Source of the DNA: Micromonospora sonchi
Lineage (GTDB): Bacteria; Actinomycetota; Actinomycetes; Mycobacteriales; Micromonosporaceae
Assembly: GCF_014646235.1 (NCBI RefSeq)
Contig: NZ_BMNB01000007.1
Span: 1 to 64,000, forward strand
Reading direction: 5' to 3'
DNA length: 64,000 nucleotides
A model generated the notes under the pieces. It was not told the origin of the DNA, made no database searches, and was given only the letters and a program-made list of their open reading frames with translations. This document shows, piece by piece, positions 1-9,140 of this stretch (within the stretch, counting starts at the first letter, position 1; the number at the start of each line of letters is the position of its first letter). Position numbers and translations under genes: made by a program.

Positions 1-198
1 CGGCGTTGGTCGTGTCCGACCTGCGGCACCCGACATGATCGGGACATCAACGCCGCCAAGAACATCGCCGTCGCCGCCGGGCTGGTGGAGACGAAAAACG
101 CCTGCGGAGCGGACGTCAGACACGAAGGCTCTCCTTCCGTGCGGTCTGCGATGAACCAGGAACTCCCATCCGCGAGGGTGGGAACCCCCCGCCTTTAG
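1..198 (+). CDS. tnpB: TnpB (IS200/IS605 OrfB) C-terminal fragment
   Basis: The window opens inside this gene, so only the last 65 residues are present, ending at TAG 196-198. They show the C-terminal zinc ribbon motif CPTCG (residues 5-9 of the fragment) and the conserved block [11 protein letters not shown] just after it, which carries the last acidic residue of the RuvC-like nuclease site in TnpB. TnpB is an RNA-guided DNA nuclease carried by IS200/IS605 elements, related to the ancestors of Cas12. The tail after the nuclease block is short and polar, as usual for the family. Whether the full gene is intact or accompanied by a tnpA transposase cannot be seen from here. Confidence 0.9.
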   Translation, partial: RRWSCPTCGTRHDRDINAAKNIAVAAGLVETKNACGADVRHEGSPSVRSAMNQELPSARVGTPRL

Positions 199-215
199 GC
201 GGGAGAGGAAGTCAA
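100..215 (+). ncRNA. Candidate omega RNA (TnpB guide RNA scaffold)
   Basis: In this family the guide RNA scaffold is encoded by the 3' end of tnpB plus the right end, and its 3' extension past the element boundary is the guide. The hairpin at 188-203 and the conserved tail to 215 fit such a scaffold, so the bases from about 216 would be the guide copied from the insertion site. The 5' limit is not visible in the sequence and is only a family-based guess. Confidence 0.35.
188..215 (+). mobile_element. Right end of an IS200/IS605-type element
   Basis: A perfect hairpin (CCCGCC 188-193, loop TTTA, GGCGGG 198-203) overlaps the tnpB stop codon and is followed by GAGAGGAAGTCAA ending at 215. A subterminal hairpin followed by a short conserved tail is the usual structure of the right end of these elements, which have no terminal inverted repeats. 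The exact cleavage point is inferred, not proven; DNA after about 216 would then be chromosomal target. Confidence 0.6.
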
Positions 216-320
216 AGCATCGCATGCTACGACCCGGGTGGACGGAAGGCGGATACGCGACAGCGCCCGTGACGGCTCGGCTGCTTTCGGCGACCTGGTC
301 GGGCGAGCAGACTGCCAGGG

Positions 321-959
321 GTGAGGTGTCGAATCCCGTCCGCCGTCGTCCTGCTCACGACCCTGGCCGTGGTCGGCGCCTGCGCCGGTGAGCCGGCCCG
401 GCCGCCGGCGGTCGTTGCACCGGCCACCCCGTCGGCCGCTGTCGCACCGGCGACCCCGAGCGTCGGCGCGTCCGCCGTCGGCCCCGCCCCGTCGACCACG
501 ATGACGGGTCCCGCCGTGCCGCCCGCCGATGCGACCACGCCCTCCGGCGCACCGTCCATCCGGGCCCGGACCACCGAGCCGTCGGCCAGCGTCGACACCG
601 GCGGCACCACCCGTTGGCGACCGCCCGACCCTCCCCCGGTGCAACTGCCGCCCCGTCCGCCCGGTGCACCCGGCGCGCGGGAGGTCGTCGCGGCCTTCCG
701 GGCCGCCGGGCTCAAGGCGACCAACCTCCGGGACCGGTCGGTCGACTGCGGACCCGACGGGTTGGGGCTGGGCTGTTCGGAGTTGGTCGTCACCGACCAG
801 GTCGCGGTGTACGTCTTCCCCGACGAGATCAGCGCCGCCGAGTTGGCCGACCGCTGGGGCAGGGCCGCCTACCGCAGCCGCACGGTGATCCTCAACTACC
901 CCCAGGCCCCACCCCCCAACCACTCCCACTACGAAAAAGCCCTGACCACCCTCCCGTGA
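321..959 (+). CDS. Hypothetical lipoprotein, Ala/Pro/Thr-rich
   Basis: A 212-residue protein of unknown function. The N-terminus has a short hydrophobic stretch ending in the lipobox LAVVGAC (Cys about residue 21), so it is probably anchored to the outer face of the membrane. Residues about 24-125 are a low-complexity Ala/Pro/Thr/Ser linker; the C-terminal ~85 residues look folded, with two cysteines (in VDCGPDGLGLGC) that could form a disulfide. The GTG start at 321 lies seven bases after a CAGACT hexamer (308-313) with no good ribosome site, which suggests a leaderless message. It converges on the lhr gene. No family was recognised. Confidence 0.65.
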   Translation: MRCRIPSAVVLLTTLAVVGACAGEPARPPAVVAPATPSAAVAPATPSVGASAVGPAPSTTMTGPAVPPADATTPSGAPSIRARTTEPSASVDTGGTTRWRPPDPPPVQLPPRPPGAPGAREVVAAFRAAGLKATNLRDRSVDCGPDGLGLGCSELVVTDQVAVYVFPDEISAAELADRWGRAAYRSRTVILNYPQAPPPNHSHYEKALTTLP

Positions 960-978
960 CCGACCCCTCCCTGCCTCG

Positions 979-1037
979 CGTGATCAACAAGTTCCTGGAA
1001 GCGGCGTCTCTGTGACGAGACCTTCTTGATCAACTCG
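979..1037. repeat. Imperfect palindrome between convergent genes
   Basis: The region between the lipoprotein and lhr stop codons holds two TGATCAA-containing arms (near 980-992 and 1024-1036) facing each other around a GC-rich loop. It resembles the larger palindrome at 60343-60422. It may act as a bidirectional terminator or belong to a family of dispersed palindromes. Confidence 0.4.
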
Positions 1038-1043
1038 AAGGTC

Positions 1044-4000
1044 TCAGGTGCGGAGGCGGAGGCCGCGGGGGGTGGGGCGGAAGCCGGCGGCGGTGAGGGC
1101 GTCGTGCAGGGGGGACGAACGGACCGGTGCGCCGTCGGCGCGTTCGACGGAGAGCGGGCCCAACGCCCCGGATCCGACGGTGTCGGCCAGGGCCTTACCG
1201 GCCGTGGTCAGGGCGTCGACGTCGTCGCTGAAGGAGAGGATCGTCCGCCCGCCGCGTTCGACGTAGAGCACCAGATCGCCGGCGACCAGCACGACCAGCG
1301 CGCCGGCCTTGCGGCCGGCCCGGTGACCGGTGCCGGGCGGCGTTGTCGGGTTCCCGGAATCGACCACCCGTTCGGGCCAGGGCAGTGCCGCGCCGTACGG
1401 GTTGGCCGGGTCGGTGGCCGCCAGCACCACCGCCGGGCCACCGCGAACCCGCCCGCCGTCCAGCGGCTCGGCCAGCGCCCGGATCCGGTCCACCGCGCCG
1501 GGCACCGCGAACTGCGCCGCGCCCAGCCCGTCGACGAAGTAGCCACGTCGGGCGGCGCCGCGTTCCTCCAGCGCGGACAGCACCGGATAGACCGCGGCGA
1601 ACCCGCCGGACACCTGCTCGGCCATGACCGCGCCCCGGGTGAGCACCCCGTGCCGCTCCAGCAGCACGTCGGCCAGGGCTGCCGCGCGCCGGGTCGGGTC
1701 GAGGTCCCGCTCCGGCAGCCGGGACCAGCGACCCGCCACGCTCGGCGGACCACCCCGGCTGGGCAGGGCCACCCGCCCGGGCCGCCGGTAACGGCTGCGC
1801 GCGGCGGCCGGCCGGGACCGGTGCGCTCCACCGCCGCCCAGCACCGCCCGCAGCGGTGCCAGGGTGTCGTTGGTGAGATATCCGGCCCAGACGAGGTCCC
1901 AGACGACGGCGGTCAGTGCGGTGTCGTCGGTGGCGCCGACCCGGTCGGCCAGCGGCCGGAAGAACAACGCCTGCCCGTCGCCGAGGGCGTCCAGCACGGC
2001 GTCGTGCAGGGGTGTACGGGCGAGGGCCTCGTCCGGCGGCGGAAGCAGCAGCGGCGCGGTGTCGGCGTACGCCAGGCTGACCCAGCCGTCCCCGCCGGAG
2101 ATCGCGCCCGCCCCGGCCCAGAGCACCTCGCCGCTGGCGCACAACTCGTCCAGCAGGGCGGGGGAGTAGTCGGGGACCCGAGCCGGCAGCACCAGCCGCT
2201 CCAGCGCCGACGCGGGGACGGCGACGCCCTGCAACTGCTCCACCGTCGCGGCCACCGCCTCCACGCCACGGGCCGCGGAGCCCACCTGCTGCCAGCGGGG
2301 CAGGAAGGTGGCCAGCGCCCGGGGCGGCACCGGCTCGATCTCCCGGCGCAGCGCCGCGAGGGACCGCCGGCGCAGCAGGCGCAGCACCTCCGCGTCGCAC
2401 CACTGGGTGCCGACCGTGTCCGGGGTGAACTCGCCGGAAACCACCCGTCCGGTGGCGGCCAGCCGGCGCAGCGCCTGCTCCACCACGAAGACACCCAGCC
2501 CGAACCGTGCGGCGCAGCCGGCCGTGGTGAACGGGGCGTGGGTGCGGGCGTACCGGGCGACGAGATCGCCGAGCGGGTCGGCGACCGGTTCGAGGTACGC
2601 CTCGGCGATCCCCACCGGCAGGGCCACGCCGAGGGCGTCCTGCAGCCGCCCGGCGTCTTCCACGACCACCCAGCGCTCCTGCCCGGCGATGCGTACGCGT
2701 ACCACCCGCCGGGCGGCGGCCAGGTCGGTCAGCCAGTCGACCGGCACTGCCCGCTCGGCCAACTCGTCGGTGCTCAGGTCGCCGAGCTGGCGCAGCAGCT
2801 CGACCACGTCCTCCGCGTCCCGGGGCCGGCGCTGCGGGGTCAGCCAGCGCAGTTGTCGCTCGGTCTCGGCGAGCACCACCGGGTCGAGCAGCTCGCGCAG
2901 GTCGACCCGGCCGAGCAACTCACCGAGCAGGGCCGAATCCAGCGCCAGCGCCGCGGCCCGACGCTCGGCGAGCGGGGCGTCGCCCTCGTAGAGGAAGGCG
3001 CCGACGTAACCGAAGAGCAGCGACCGGGCGAACGGCGACGGCCGAGACGTCTCCACCTCGACCAGTCGCACCCGGCGACCAGCCAGGTCACGCATCATCT
3101 GGGTCAGGGCGGGCAGGTCGAAGACGTCCTGGAGGCACTCCCGGGCCGCCTCCAGGGTGACCGGGAAATCGGCGTACTCGCGGGCGACGTCGAGCAGTTG
3201 GGCGGCGCGCTGCCGCTGCTGCCACAGCGGCTGACGGCGGCGCGGGTCGCGGCGGGGCAGCAGCAACGCCCGCGCGGCGCACTCCCGGAACCGGGCGGCG
3301 AACAGCGCCGAGGTGCCGACCGACTCCTCGACCAGTTGGGCGATCTCCTCGGGGTCGAAGGCCACCACGTCGGCGCCGGGCGGGCTGTCGGCGGTGTCCG
3401 GCAGGCGTACGACGATGCCGTCGTCGGCGGGCATCACCTGGGCGTCCACGCCGTAGCGTTCGGCGAGCCGTCGGCCGATCGCCAGGGCCCAGGGTGCGTT
3501 CACCCGGGCGCCGAGAACGCTGTGCACGGCCAGCCGCCAGTCGCCCAGCTCGTCGCGGAACCGCTCGACCACCACCGTCCGGTCGTCCGGCAACGCGCGG
3601 GTGGCGGCCTGCTGCTCGCGCAGGTACGCCAGCAGGTTGCCGGCGGCCCAGTCGTCCAACCCGGCGGTACGCAACCCGGCCAGTGCCTCCTCGTCGCCCT
3701 GCCGCAGCAGGCCACGGACCCGGGCCCCGATCGCCCGGCCCAGCTCCACCGGCCGGCCGGGCTGGTCGCCCTTCCAGAACGGCATCTTGGCCGCCTGACC
3801 GGGGGCGGGGGAGACCAGCACCCGGTCCGGGGTGATCTCCTCGATCCGCCAGGACGAGGAGCCGAGCAGGAACACGTCGCCGACCCGGGACTCGTAGACC
3901 ATTTCCTCGTCCAGCTCGCCGACGCGGGCGGCGCGTTCCGCGCCGGCCAGGAACACGCCGAACAGGCCCCGATCCGGGATGGTGCCGCCACTGGTGACCG

Positions 4001-5615
4001 CGAGACGCTGCGCGCCCGGCCGACCGGTCAACACGTCGGTGGTGCGATCCCAGACCAGGCGTGGGCGTAGTTCGGCGAAGGCGGTCGACGGGTAGCGCCC
4101 GGAGAGCATGTCCAGCACCGCGTGCAGGGCCGAGTCGGGCAGCTCGGCGAAGGGCGCGGCGCGGCGGATCATCGTGGCCAGGTCGCCGACCCGCCACTGG
4201 TCCAGGGCGACCATCGCGACGATCTGCTGGGCCAGCACGTCCAGCGGGTTGCGGGGATGATGCAGCTCCTCGATCGCGGCGTCGCTCATCCGCTCGGCGA
4301 CCACCGCACAGGAGAGCAGATCACCGCGATGCTTCGGCAACACCACCCCACGGGAGACCGCACCGACCTGGTGCCCGGCTCGGCCCACGCGTTGCAGGCC
4401 GGCGGCCACGCTCGGCGGGGCCTCGATCTGCACCACCAGGTCGACCGCGCCCATGTCGATGCCGAGCTCGAGGCTGGAGGTGGCGACCACGGCGGGCAGC
4501 TGACCCGCCTTGAGCGACTCCTCGATGTGTCGGCGTTCCTCCCGCGAGACGCTGCCGTGGTGCGCGCGGGCGAGCACCGGTGGGGCGCCGGCCACCGCCC
4601 CCGCCTGGGCCATCATCTCCGCCGGGGTCCGGCCGGCGTGACCGGCCGCGGCCGGTGCCCCGGCGATCTCCTCGGCGGCCAGCTCGTTCAACCGGGCGCA
4701 GAGCCGCTCGGCGCTGCGGCGGGAGTTGGTAAAGACGATGGTCGACCGGTGTGCCCGGACCAGCGCGAAGACCCGTTCCTCCACCGCCGGCCAGATCGAC
4801 GCCGACCGTGGGCCGGCGAGGTCGTCCTCGGGCGCCGCGTGCTCGTCGAGGCGGGTCATGTCCTCCACCGGGACCTGGACGCTCACCTCGATCGTCTTGG
4901 CGCTCACCGGCGCGACCACGTCGACCGGTCGGGTGCCGGCGAGGAACCGGGCGCATTCGTCGATCGGCCGGACCGTCGCGGAGAGCCCGATCCGCTGGGC
5001 CGGGGCGGGCAGCAGCTCGTCCAGCCGCTCCAGGGAGACCGCGAGGTGGGCGCCGCGTTTGGTGCCGGCCACCGCGTGCACCTCGTCGAGGATCACCGTC
5101 TCGATGCCGCGCAGTGAATCCCGCGCGGCTGAGGTGAGCAGCAGGAACAGCGACTCCGGGGTGGTGATGAGGATGTCCGGCGGGGTGCGGGCGAAGGCTC
5201 GCCGCTCGTCGGCGGGGGTGTCGCCGGTGCGCATGCCGACGGTGATGTCCGGTGGGGTGAGCGCGAGCCGGGTGGCGGCCTGCCGGATGCCGGCGAGCGG
5301 GGCGCGCAGATTTCGCTCGACGTCGACCGCGAGCGCCTTGAGTGGACTGACGTAGAGCACCCGGCAGCGGTGCCGGGGGTCGGTCGGGGCGGGCTCGCGA
5401 GCCAGCCGGTCCAGTGACCAGAGGAAGGCGGCGAGGGTCTTGCCGGAGCCGGTCGGCGCCACGACGAGGGCGTGGTGGCCGGCGGCGACCGCCGCCCAGG
5501 CGCCGACCTGTGCCGCCGTCGGCGCGGCGAAGGCGGCGCCGAACCACTCCCGGGTGGCCGCGCCGAACCGGGAAAGCACCTCCTCGCCCGGCGATGCTTC
5601 GAGGGAATTCGCCAC
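1044..5615 (-). CDS. lhr: Lhr-type ATP-dependent superfamily 2 helicase
   Basis: A very large (about 1523 residues) superfamily 2 helicase of the Lhr family, which in mycobacteria is a 3'-5' DNA translocase and DNA:RNA unwinding enzyme linked to DNA damage tolerance. The N-terminal third carries the motor: Walker A in APTGSGKT (about residue 55), the DEVH box in VILDEVHA, the SAT motif, and a second RecA-like domain with TNSRRSAERL. It is followed by the long winged-helix/Lhr C-terminal region. An upstream in-frame ATG at 5678 exists, but GTG 5615 is preferred: an AGGA lies seven bases before it and conserved helicase sequence begins soon after. The gene is transcribed divergently from the gene at 5793, with an AT-richer palindrome between them. 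Confidence 0.93.
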   Translation of the reverse strand: MANSLEASPGEEVLSRFGAATREWFGAAFAAPTAAQVGAWAAVAAGHHALVVAPTGSGKTLAAFLWSLDRLAREPAPTDPRHRCRVLYVSPLKALAVDVERNLRAPLAGIRQAATRLALTPPDITVGMRTGDTPADERRAFARTPPDILITTPESLFLLLTSAARDSLRGIETVILDEVHAVAGTKRGAHLAVSLERLDELLPAPAQRIGLSATVRPIDECARFLAGTRPVDVVAPVSAKTIEVSVQVPVEDMTRLDEHAAPEDDLAGPRSASIWPAVEERVFALVRAHRSTIVFTNSRRSAERLCARLNELAAEEIAGAPAAAGHAGRTPAEMMAQAGAVAGAPPVLARAHHGSVSREERRHIEESLKAGQLPAVVATSSLELGIDMGAVDLVVQIEAPPSVAAGLQRVGRAGHQVGAVSRGVVLPKHRGDLLSCAVVAERMSDAAIEELHHPRNPLDVLAQQIVAMVALDQWRVGDLATMIRRAAPFAELPDSALHAVLDMLSGRYPSTAFAELRPRLVWDRTTDVLTGRPGAQRLAVTSGGTIPDRGLFGVFLAGAERAARVGELDEEMVYESRVGDVFLLGSSSWRIEEITPDRVLVSPAPGQAAKMPFWKGDQPGRPVELGRAIGARVRGLLRQGDEEALAGLRTAGLDDWAAGNLLAYLREQQAATRALPDDRTVVVERFRDELGDWRLAVHSVLGARVNAPWALAIGRRLAERYGVDAQVMPADDGIVVRLPDTADSPPGADVVAFDPEEIAQLVEESVGTSALFAARFRECAARALLLPRRDPRRRQPLWQQRQRAAQLLDVAREYADFPVTLEAARECLQDVFDLPALTQMMRDLAGRRVRLVEVETSRPSPFARSLLFGYVGAFLYEGDAPLAERRAAALALDSALLGELLGRVDLRELLDPVVLAETERQLRWLTPQRRPRDAEDVVELLRQLGDLSTDELAERAVPVDWLTDLAAARRVVRVRIAGQERWVVVEDAGRLQDALGVALPVGIAEAYLEPVADPLGDLVARYARTHAPFTTAGCAARFGLGVFVVEQALRRLAATGRVVSGEFTPDTVGTQWCDAEVLRLLRRRSLAALRREIEPVPPRALATFLPRWQQVGSAARGVEAVAATVEQLQGVAVPASALERLVLPARVPDYSPALLDELCASGEVLWAGAGAISGGDGWVSLAYADTAPLLLPPPDEALARTPLHDAVLDALGDGQALFFRPLADRVGATDDTALTAVVWDLVWAGYLTNDTLAPLRAVLGGGGAHRSRPAAARSRYRRPGRVALPSRGGPPSVAGRWSRLPERDLDPTRRAAALADVLLERHGVLTRGAVMAEQVSGGFAAVYPVLSALEERGAARRGYFVDGLGAAQFAVPGAVDRIRALAEPLDGGRVRGGPAVVLAATDPANPYGAALPWPERVVDSGNPTTPPGTGHRAGRKAGALVVLVAGDLVLYVERGGRTILSFSDDVDALTTAGKALADTVGSGALGPLSVERADGAPVRSSPLHDALTAAGFRPTPRGLRLRT

Positions 5616-5708
5616 GACTCCATCCTGCCCCCGCCCACCGACATCGCCCCGCCATCCCCCGGCGGGATACTCGGTCAAGGCATTGCAGCGGAGTTGACCG
5701 TTGATTCC

Positions 5709-5725
5709 GTTAAGTCTTACTTAAC
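5709..5725. promoter_or_regulatory. Palindromic operator-like site, divergent promoter region
   Basis: A perfect inverted repeat, GTTAAGT and ACTTAAC separated by three bases, lies in an AT-rich pocket between the divergent starts of lhr (5615) and the gene at 5793. Such short perfect palindromes in an otherwise GC-rich genome are typical of repressor binding sites. The regulator is unknown. Confidence 0.45.
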
Positions 5726-5792
5726 TGCTTGCTGTGGAGTCACAACATAAAGTAACTTCGCTCGCGATGCGGTGCGTGCTGGGGGAGGTCGG

Positions 5793-6146
5793 ATGGTCGT
5801 CGAGGAGCGCAGCTCTGAGCCCGGCAGCGACGTCCTCATTCGCAAGGTCGACAGCCGACTCGTCGCCCTCCGCGCCGGGCTGCACGGCCCCGACCTCGAA
5901 CTTGCCGAACGACTCGCCGGCTGTCTGCGTGAGCTGGTCCGTTCCACGGCCCGCGCCAGCGCCGCCGACCGTGCGCAGGTGCGCGTCGCCGTGCACTACT
6001 TCGTGCTGCGTCGGGAGAGCCGGGGCCGACTGCTGTCGGTGCGCTCGCTGACCGCCGCCCAGCGGCTCGTCGACCGGGCCGCGCTCCGGATCGGCCGGCC
6101 CGACCTCACGGTCGAGGGCCGAGGCGACCACGCCCCCCGGTTCTGA
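5793..6146 (+). CDS. Conserved hypothetical protein, charged, 117 aa
   Basis: A 117-residue soluble protein rich in Arg, Leu and Glu, predicted largely helical, with no signal peptide or membrane segment. The ATG at 5793 is chosen because GGGGGAGG stands five bases upstream; an in-frame ATG at 5772 has no ribosome site. The central part has an amphipathic pattern of leucines and arginines (around LAERLAGCLRELVRSTARAS) that could be a helical bundle or dimer interface. I do not recognise the family. It is divergent from lhr and 160 bases upstream of the Mrp operon, but no functional link to either is evident. Confidence 0.6.
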   Translation: MVVEERSSEPGSDVLIRKVDSRLVALRAGLHGPDLELAERLAGCLRELVRSTARASAADRAQVRVAVHYFVLRRESRGRLLSVRSLTAAQRLVDRAALRIGRPDLTVEGRGDHAPRF

Positions 6147-6195
6147 TGGTGCAGGGCGTGCGGCTCGCGCCGTTTCGCCCCGATCAGCGCTAAAG

Positions 6196-6221
6196 TGGGT
6201 CATTTTCGGGAAAACAACCCA
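6196..6221. promoter_or_regulatory. Inverted repeat upstream of the Mrp operon
   Basis: TGGGTCATTTTC (6196-6207) faces GAAAACAACCCA (6210-6221) with 10 of 12 positions paired and a two-base gap. It is AT-rich against its surroundings and sits about 90 bases before the mrpA start, so it may be an operator; an RNA hairpin ending the previous gene is the alternative. Confidence 0.4.
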
Positions 6222-6308
6222 TAGCGCGCGCCGACTAGCGTCTGATCGCTTCTAGGCGCCGTGCACCCGCCGAGGGGCGCCCCCTGCCCACCTCGATCGG
6301 GAGCGCGC

Positions 6309-9140
6309 GTGCTCGTACTGCTGATCCTGCACCTCGGGGCGGCCCTCGTGGCGCCGCTGCTGGTGCGTCGGTGGGGACCGCGCGCCTGTTTCCCGCTGGC
6401 GCTGGTGCCGGCCACGGCGTTCGGCTGGGCGCTGGCCCGCACACCGGCCGTCGTCGACGGGGGCGCGGTGGTGGAGACGTACGGCTGGATCCCCCGGCTG
6501 GGTCTGAACGTGGACCTGCGGATGACCACGCTGTCCTGGCTGATGACGCTGCTGATCGGCGGAGTCGGCGCCCTGGTGCTGCTCTACAGCGGGCGGTACT
6601 TCCCACCCGAGGCGGTCGGCACCGCCCGGTACGCCGGGGTGATGGTGGCCTTCGCCGGTGCCATGCTCGGGCTCGTCTTCGCCGACGACCTGCTGCTGCT
6701 CTACGTCTGCTGGGAACTCACCACGGTCTTCTCGTACCTGCTGATCGGGCACAGCACCGAGCGGCGGTCCAGCCGCTTGGCGGCCGCCCAGGCGTTGATC
6801 GTGACCACGTCCGGCGGCCTGGCCATGCTGGTCGGGTTCATCATGCTCGGTCACCACGCCGGCACCTACCGCTGGTCGGAGCTGGTCGGGCGCCCGTTGC
6901 CGGGTGGGGCGTACCTGGTTGTCGCCGTGCTGCTGATCCTGCTCGGGGCGCTGTCCAAGTCGGCGGTGCTGCCGTTCACCTCGTGGTTGCCGGTGGCGAT
7001 GGCGGCGCCGACGCCGGTGAGCGCGTACCTGCACGCGGCGGCGATGGTGAAGGCCGGCGTCTATCTGCTCGGCCTGCTCGCCCCGGTGCTCGCCCTGGTC
7101 GGCCCGTGGCGGCCGGTCGTCCTGGTCGCCGGGCTGGCCACCATGATGGTGGGTGGCTGGGCCGCGCTCCGGCAGACCGATCTGAAGCTGCTGCTGGCGT
7201 ACGGCACGCTCAGTCAGCTGGGCCTGCTGACGGCGGTGGTCGGGACGGGCACCGCCGACGCCGCCCTGGCCGGTGTCGCGATGCTGCTCGCCCACGCCCT
7301 GTTCAAGGCGGCGCTCTTCCTGGTCGTCGGCGTGATCGATCACGGCGCCGGCACCCGGGACCTGCGTGAGCTGTCCGGGCTGTGGCGCACCGCTCCGGTC
7401 CTGGCCGGGGTGGCGCTGCTCGCCGCCGCGTCGATGGCGGGCCTGCCACCGCTGGTCGGCTTCGTTGCCAAGGAGGCCATCTTCGCCGCCTTCACCGACC
7501 GGCCGCTGGCCCTGGCGGTGCTGGTCGCCGGCACCGCGCTCACCGTCGCGTACAGCATCCGGTTCTACTGGGGCGCGTTCGCCACCCGCCGCGCGGTGGC
7601 CCCCACCGAACTGGGCCGGGTCGCCGCGCCGATGCTGGTGCCGCCGGCGCTGTTGGCAGTGGCCGGGCTGGTCGCGGGCCCGGCGGCGGGCGGGCTGGAG
7701 CGGCTGCTGCGCCCGTACGCCGAACTCCTCGGCCCGACCCACGGACACCTGGCTCTGTGGCCCGGCCTCAACCTGGCGCTGGGCCTGTCCGCGCTGGCCG
7801 TGGCGGGCGGGGTGGTGCTGTTCGCGTTGCGCGGCCCGCTGGCGCCGGCGCTGGCCCGGCTGCGCTCGCCGGTCGCCGGCCTGCAGGGCTACGAGTGGAT
7901 CAGCCACCGCTTCGACCGGGCCGCGGTGGACATCACCAGCGTCACCCAGCGAGGTGCGCTGCCGCAGTACCTCGGCCTGATCCTGATCGTGCTGGTCGCC
8001 GTCCCGGGCGGCACGTTGCTGCTGCTGCGGCCCTGGGAGCAGCCACTCGCGCTGTGGGCCAACCCGGCGCAGCCGGTGGTGCTGCTGGTGATCAGCGTCG
8101 CCGCCCTGCTCGCCGTGGGCGCCTCCCGCCGGCTGACCGCGATGCTGCTGGTCGGCGTGACCGGATACGGCACCGCGATGCTCTTCGTGCTGTATGGCGC
8201 CCCCGATCTGGCGCTGACCCAGTTCCTGGTGGAGACCATGACCATCGCGATCTTCGTGCTGGTGCTGCGTCGCCTGCCGGAACGGTTCTCGGTGCGACCG
8301 CTGCGTCGTGCCCGCTGGGCGCGGCGGGCGATCGGCGTGACGGTGGGTGCGACGGTCGCCGGGCTCGCGGTGGCCGCCACCACCGGCCGGCGCGAGCCCT
8401 CCATCTCCGAGCAGTTTCCCCAACTGGCCGTCGAGCAGGGGCACGGCCGCAACGTGGTCAACGTGACCCTGGTCGACATCCGGGCCTGGGACACGTTGGG
8501 GGAGTTGACGGTGCTGGTGGCGGCCGCCACCGGGGTGGCCAGCCTGATCTTCCTGGGCTCCCGGATCGGACCTCGCCCCCGTCGGCTGGGCGCGGGCCAG
8601 CAGGAGACCTTCGCCGGCCGGCCGGTCTGGCTGCGCGGCGGCACCACCCTGAGCGAGCGACAGCGCTCGCTCGTGCTCGAGGTGATCACCCGGCTGATCT
8701 TCCACATCGCCGTGCTCTTCTCCTTCTACCTGCTCTTCTCCGGGCACAACGCGCCCGGCGGCGGCTTCGCCGGCGGTCTGGTGGCCAGCCTGGCGCTGAC
8801 CATGCGCTACCTCGCCGGTGGCCGTCAGGAACTGGCCGAGGCCGCGCCGATCGGCGCCGGCACCGTGCTCGGCCTCGGGCTCGCGGTCGCGGCCGGCAGC
8901 GGGGTGCTCTCGCTGCTGATCGGCGGGGTCGTGCTGGGCAGCGCGAAGATCGATCTCTGGCTGCCACTGATCGGGAACTTCTATCTGGTCACCTCGCTCT
9001 TCTTCGACATCGGCGTGTACCTGGTGGTGATCGGCCTGGCGCTGGACGTGCTGCGCAGCCTCGGCGCCGAGGTGGACCGGCACATCGAGGCGAGCTACCA
9101 GGCCGGCGGCGGATCCGACCCGCGAGGGGAGGCCCGGTGA
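6309..9140 (+). CDS. mrpA: Mrp antiporter subunit A fused to subunit B (MrpAB)
   Basis: The largest subunit of a multi-subunit Na+/H+ (cation/proton) antiporter, about 943 residues of mostly membrane helices, related to NuoL of complex I. The first ~450 residues form the proton-antiporter domain (lysine and histidine residues within helices around HAAAMVKAGVYLLG and AHALFKAALFLVVG). The central part is the MrpA-specific region; the last ~140 residues (from about 8660) match MrpB, with FSGHNAPGGGFAGGLVAS, so A and B are one polypeptide here. GTG 6309 is preferred over the upstream in-frame GTG at 6261 because GGGAG precedes it and the hydrophobic segment starts at once. It is the first gene of an operon in which every junction overlaps by four bases. 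Confidence 0.93.
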   Translation: MLVLLILHLGAALVAPLLVRRWGPRACFPLALVPATAFGWALARTPAVVDGGAVVETYGWIPRLGLNVDLRMTTLSWLMTLLIGGVGALVLLYSGRYFPPEAVGTARYAGVMVAFAGAMLGLVFADDLLLLYVCWELTTVFSYLLIGHSTERRSSRLAAAQALIVTTSGGLAMLVGFIMLGHHAGTYRWSELVGRPLPGGAYLVVAVLLILLGALSKSAVLPFTSWLPVAMAAPTPVSAYLHAAAMVKAGVYLLGLLAPVLALVGPWRPVVLVAGLATMMVGGWAALRQTDLKLLLAYGTLSQLGLLTAVVGTGTADAALAGVAMLLAHALFKAALFLVVGVIDHGAGTRDLRELSGLWRTAPVLAGVALLAAASMAGLPPLVGFVAKEAIFAAFTDRPLALAVLVAGTALTVAYSIRFYWGAFATRRAVAPTELGRVAAPMLVPPALLAVAGLVAGPAAGGLERLLRPYAELLGPTHGHLALWPGLNLALGLSALAVAGGVVLFALRGPLAPALARLRSPVAGLQGYEWISHRFDRAAVDITSVTQRGALPQYLGLILIVLVAVPGGTLLLLRPWEQPLALWANPAQPVVLLVISVAALLAVGASRRLTAMLLVGVTGYGTAMLFVLYGAPDLALTQFLVETMTIAIFVLVLRRLPERFSVRPLRRARWARRAIGVTVGATVAGLAVAATTGRREPSISEQFPQLAVEQGHGRNVVNVTLVDIRAWDTLGELTVLVAAATGVASLIFLGSRIGPRPRRLGAGQQETFAGRPVWLRGGTTLSERQRSLVLEVITRLIFHIAVLFSFYLLFSGHNAPGGGFAGGLVASLALTMRYLAGGRQELAEAAPIGAGTVLGLGLAVAAGSGVLSLLIGGVVLGSAKIDLWLPLIGNFYLVTSLFFDIGVYLVVIGLALDVLRSLGAEVDRHIEASYQAGGGSDPRGEAR

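Noticed and set aside
1026..4070. Very long plus-strand open frame (about 1000 codons) opposite lhr
   Set aside because: It is a mirror of the high-GC lhr gene: low-complexity Gly/Arg/Gln composition, no domain, no ribosome site, and codon bias fits the minus strand.
6252..9083. Minus-strand 940-codon frame opposite mrpA
   Set aside because: Composition is His/Gln/Gly-rich shadow sequence; mrpA on the plus strand has clear family motifs and membrane helices.
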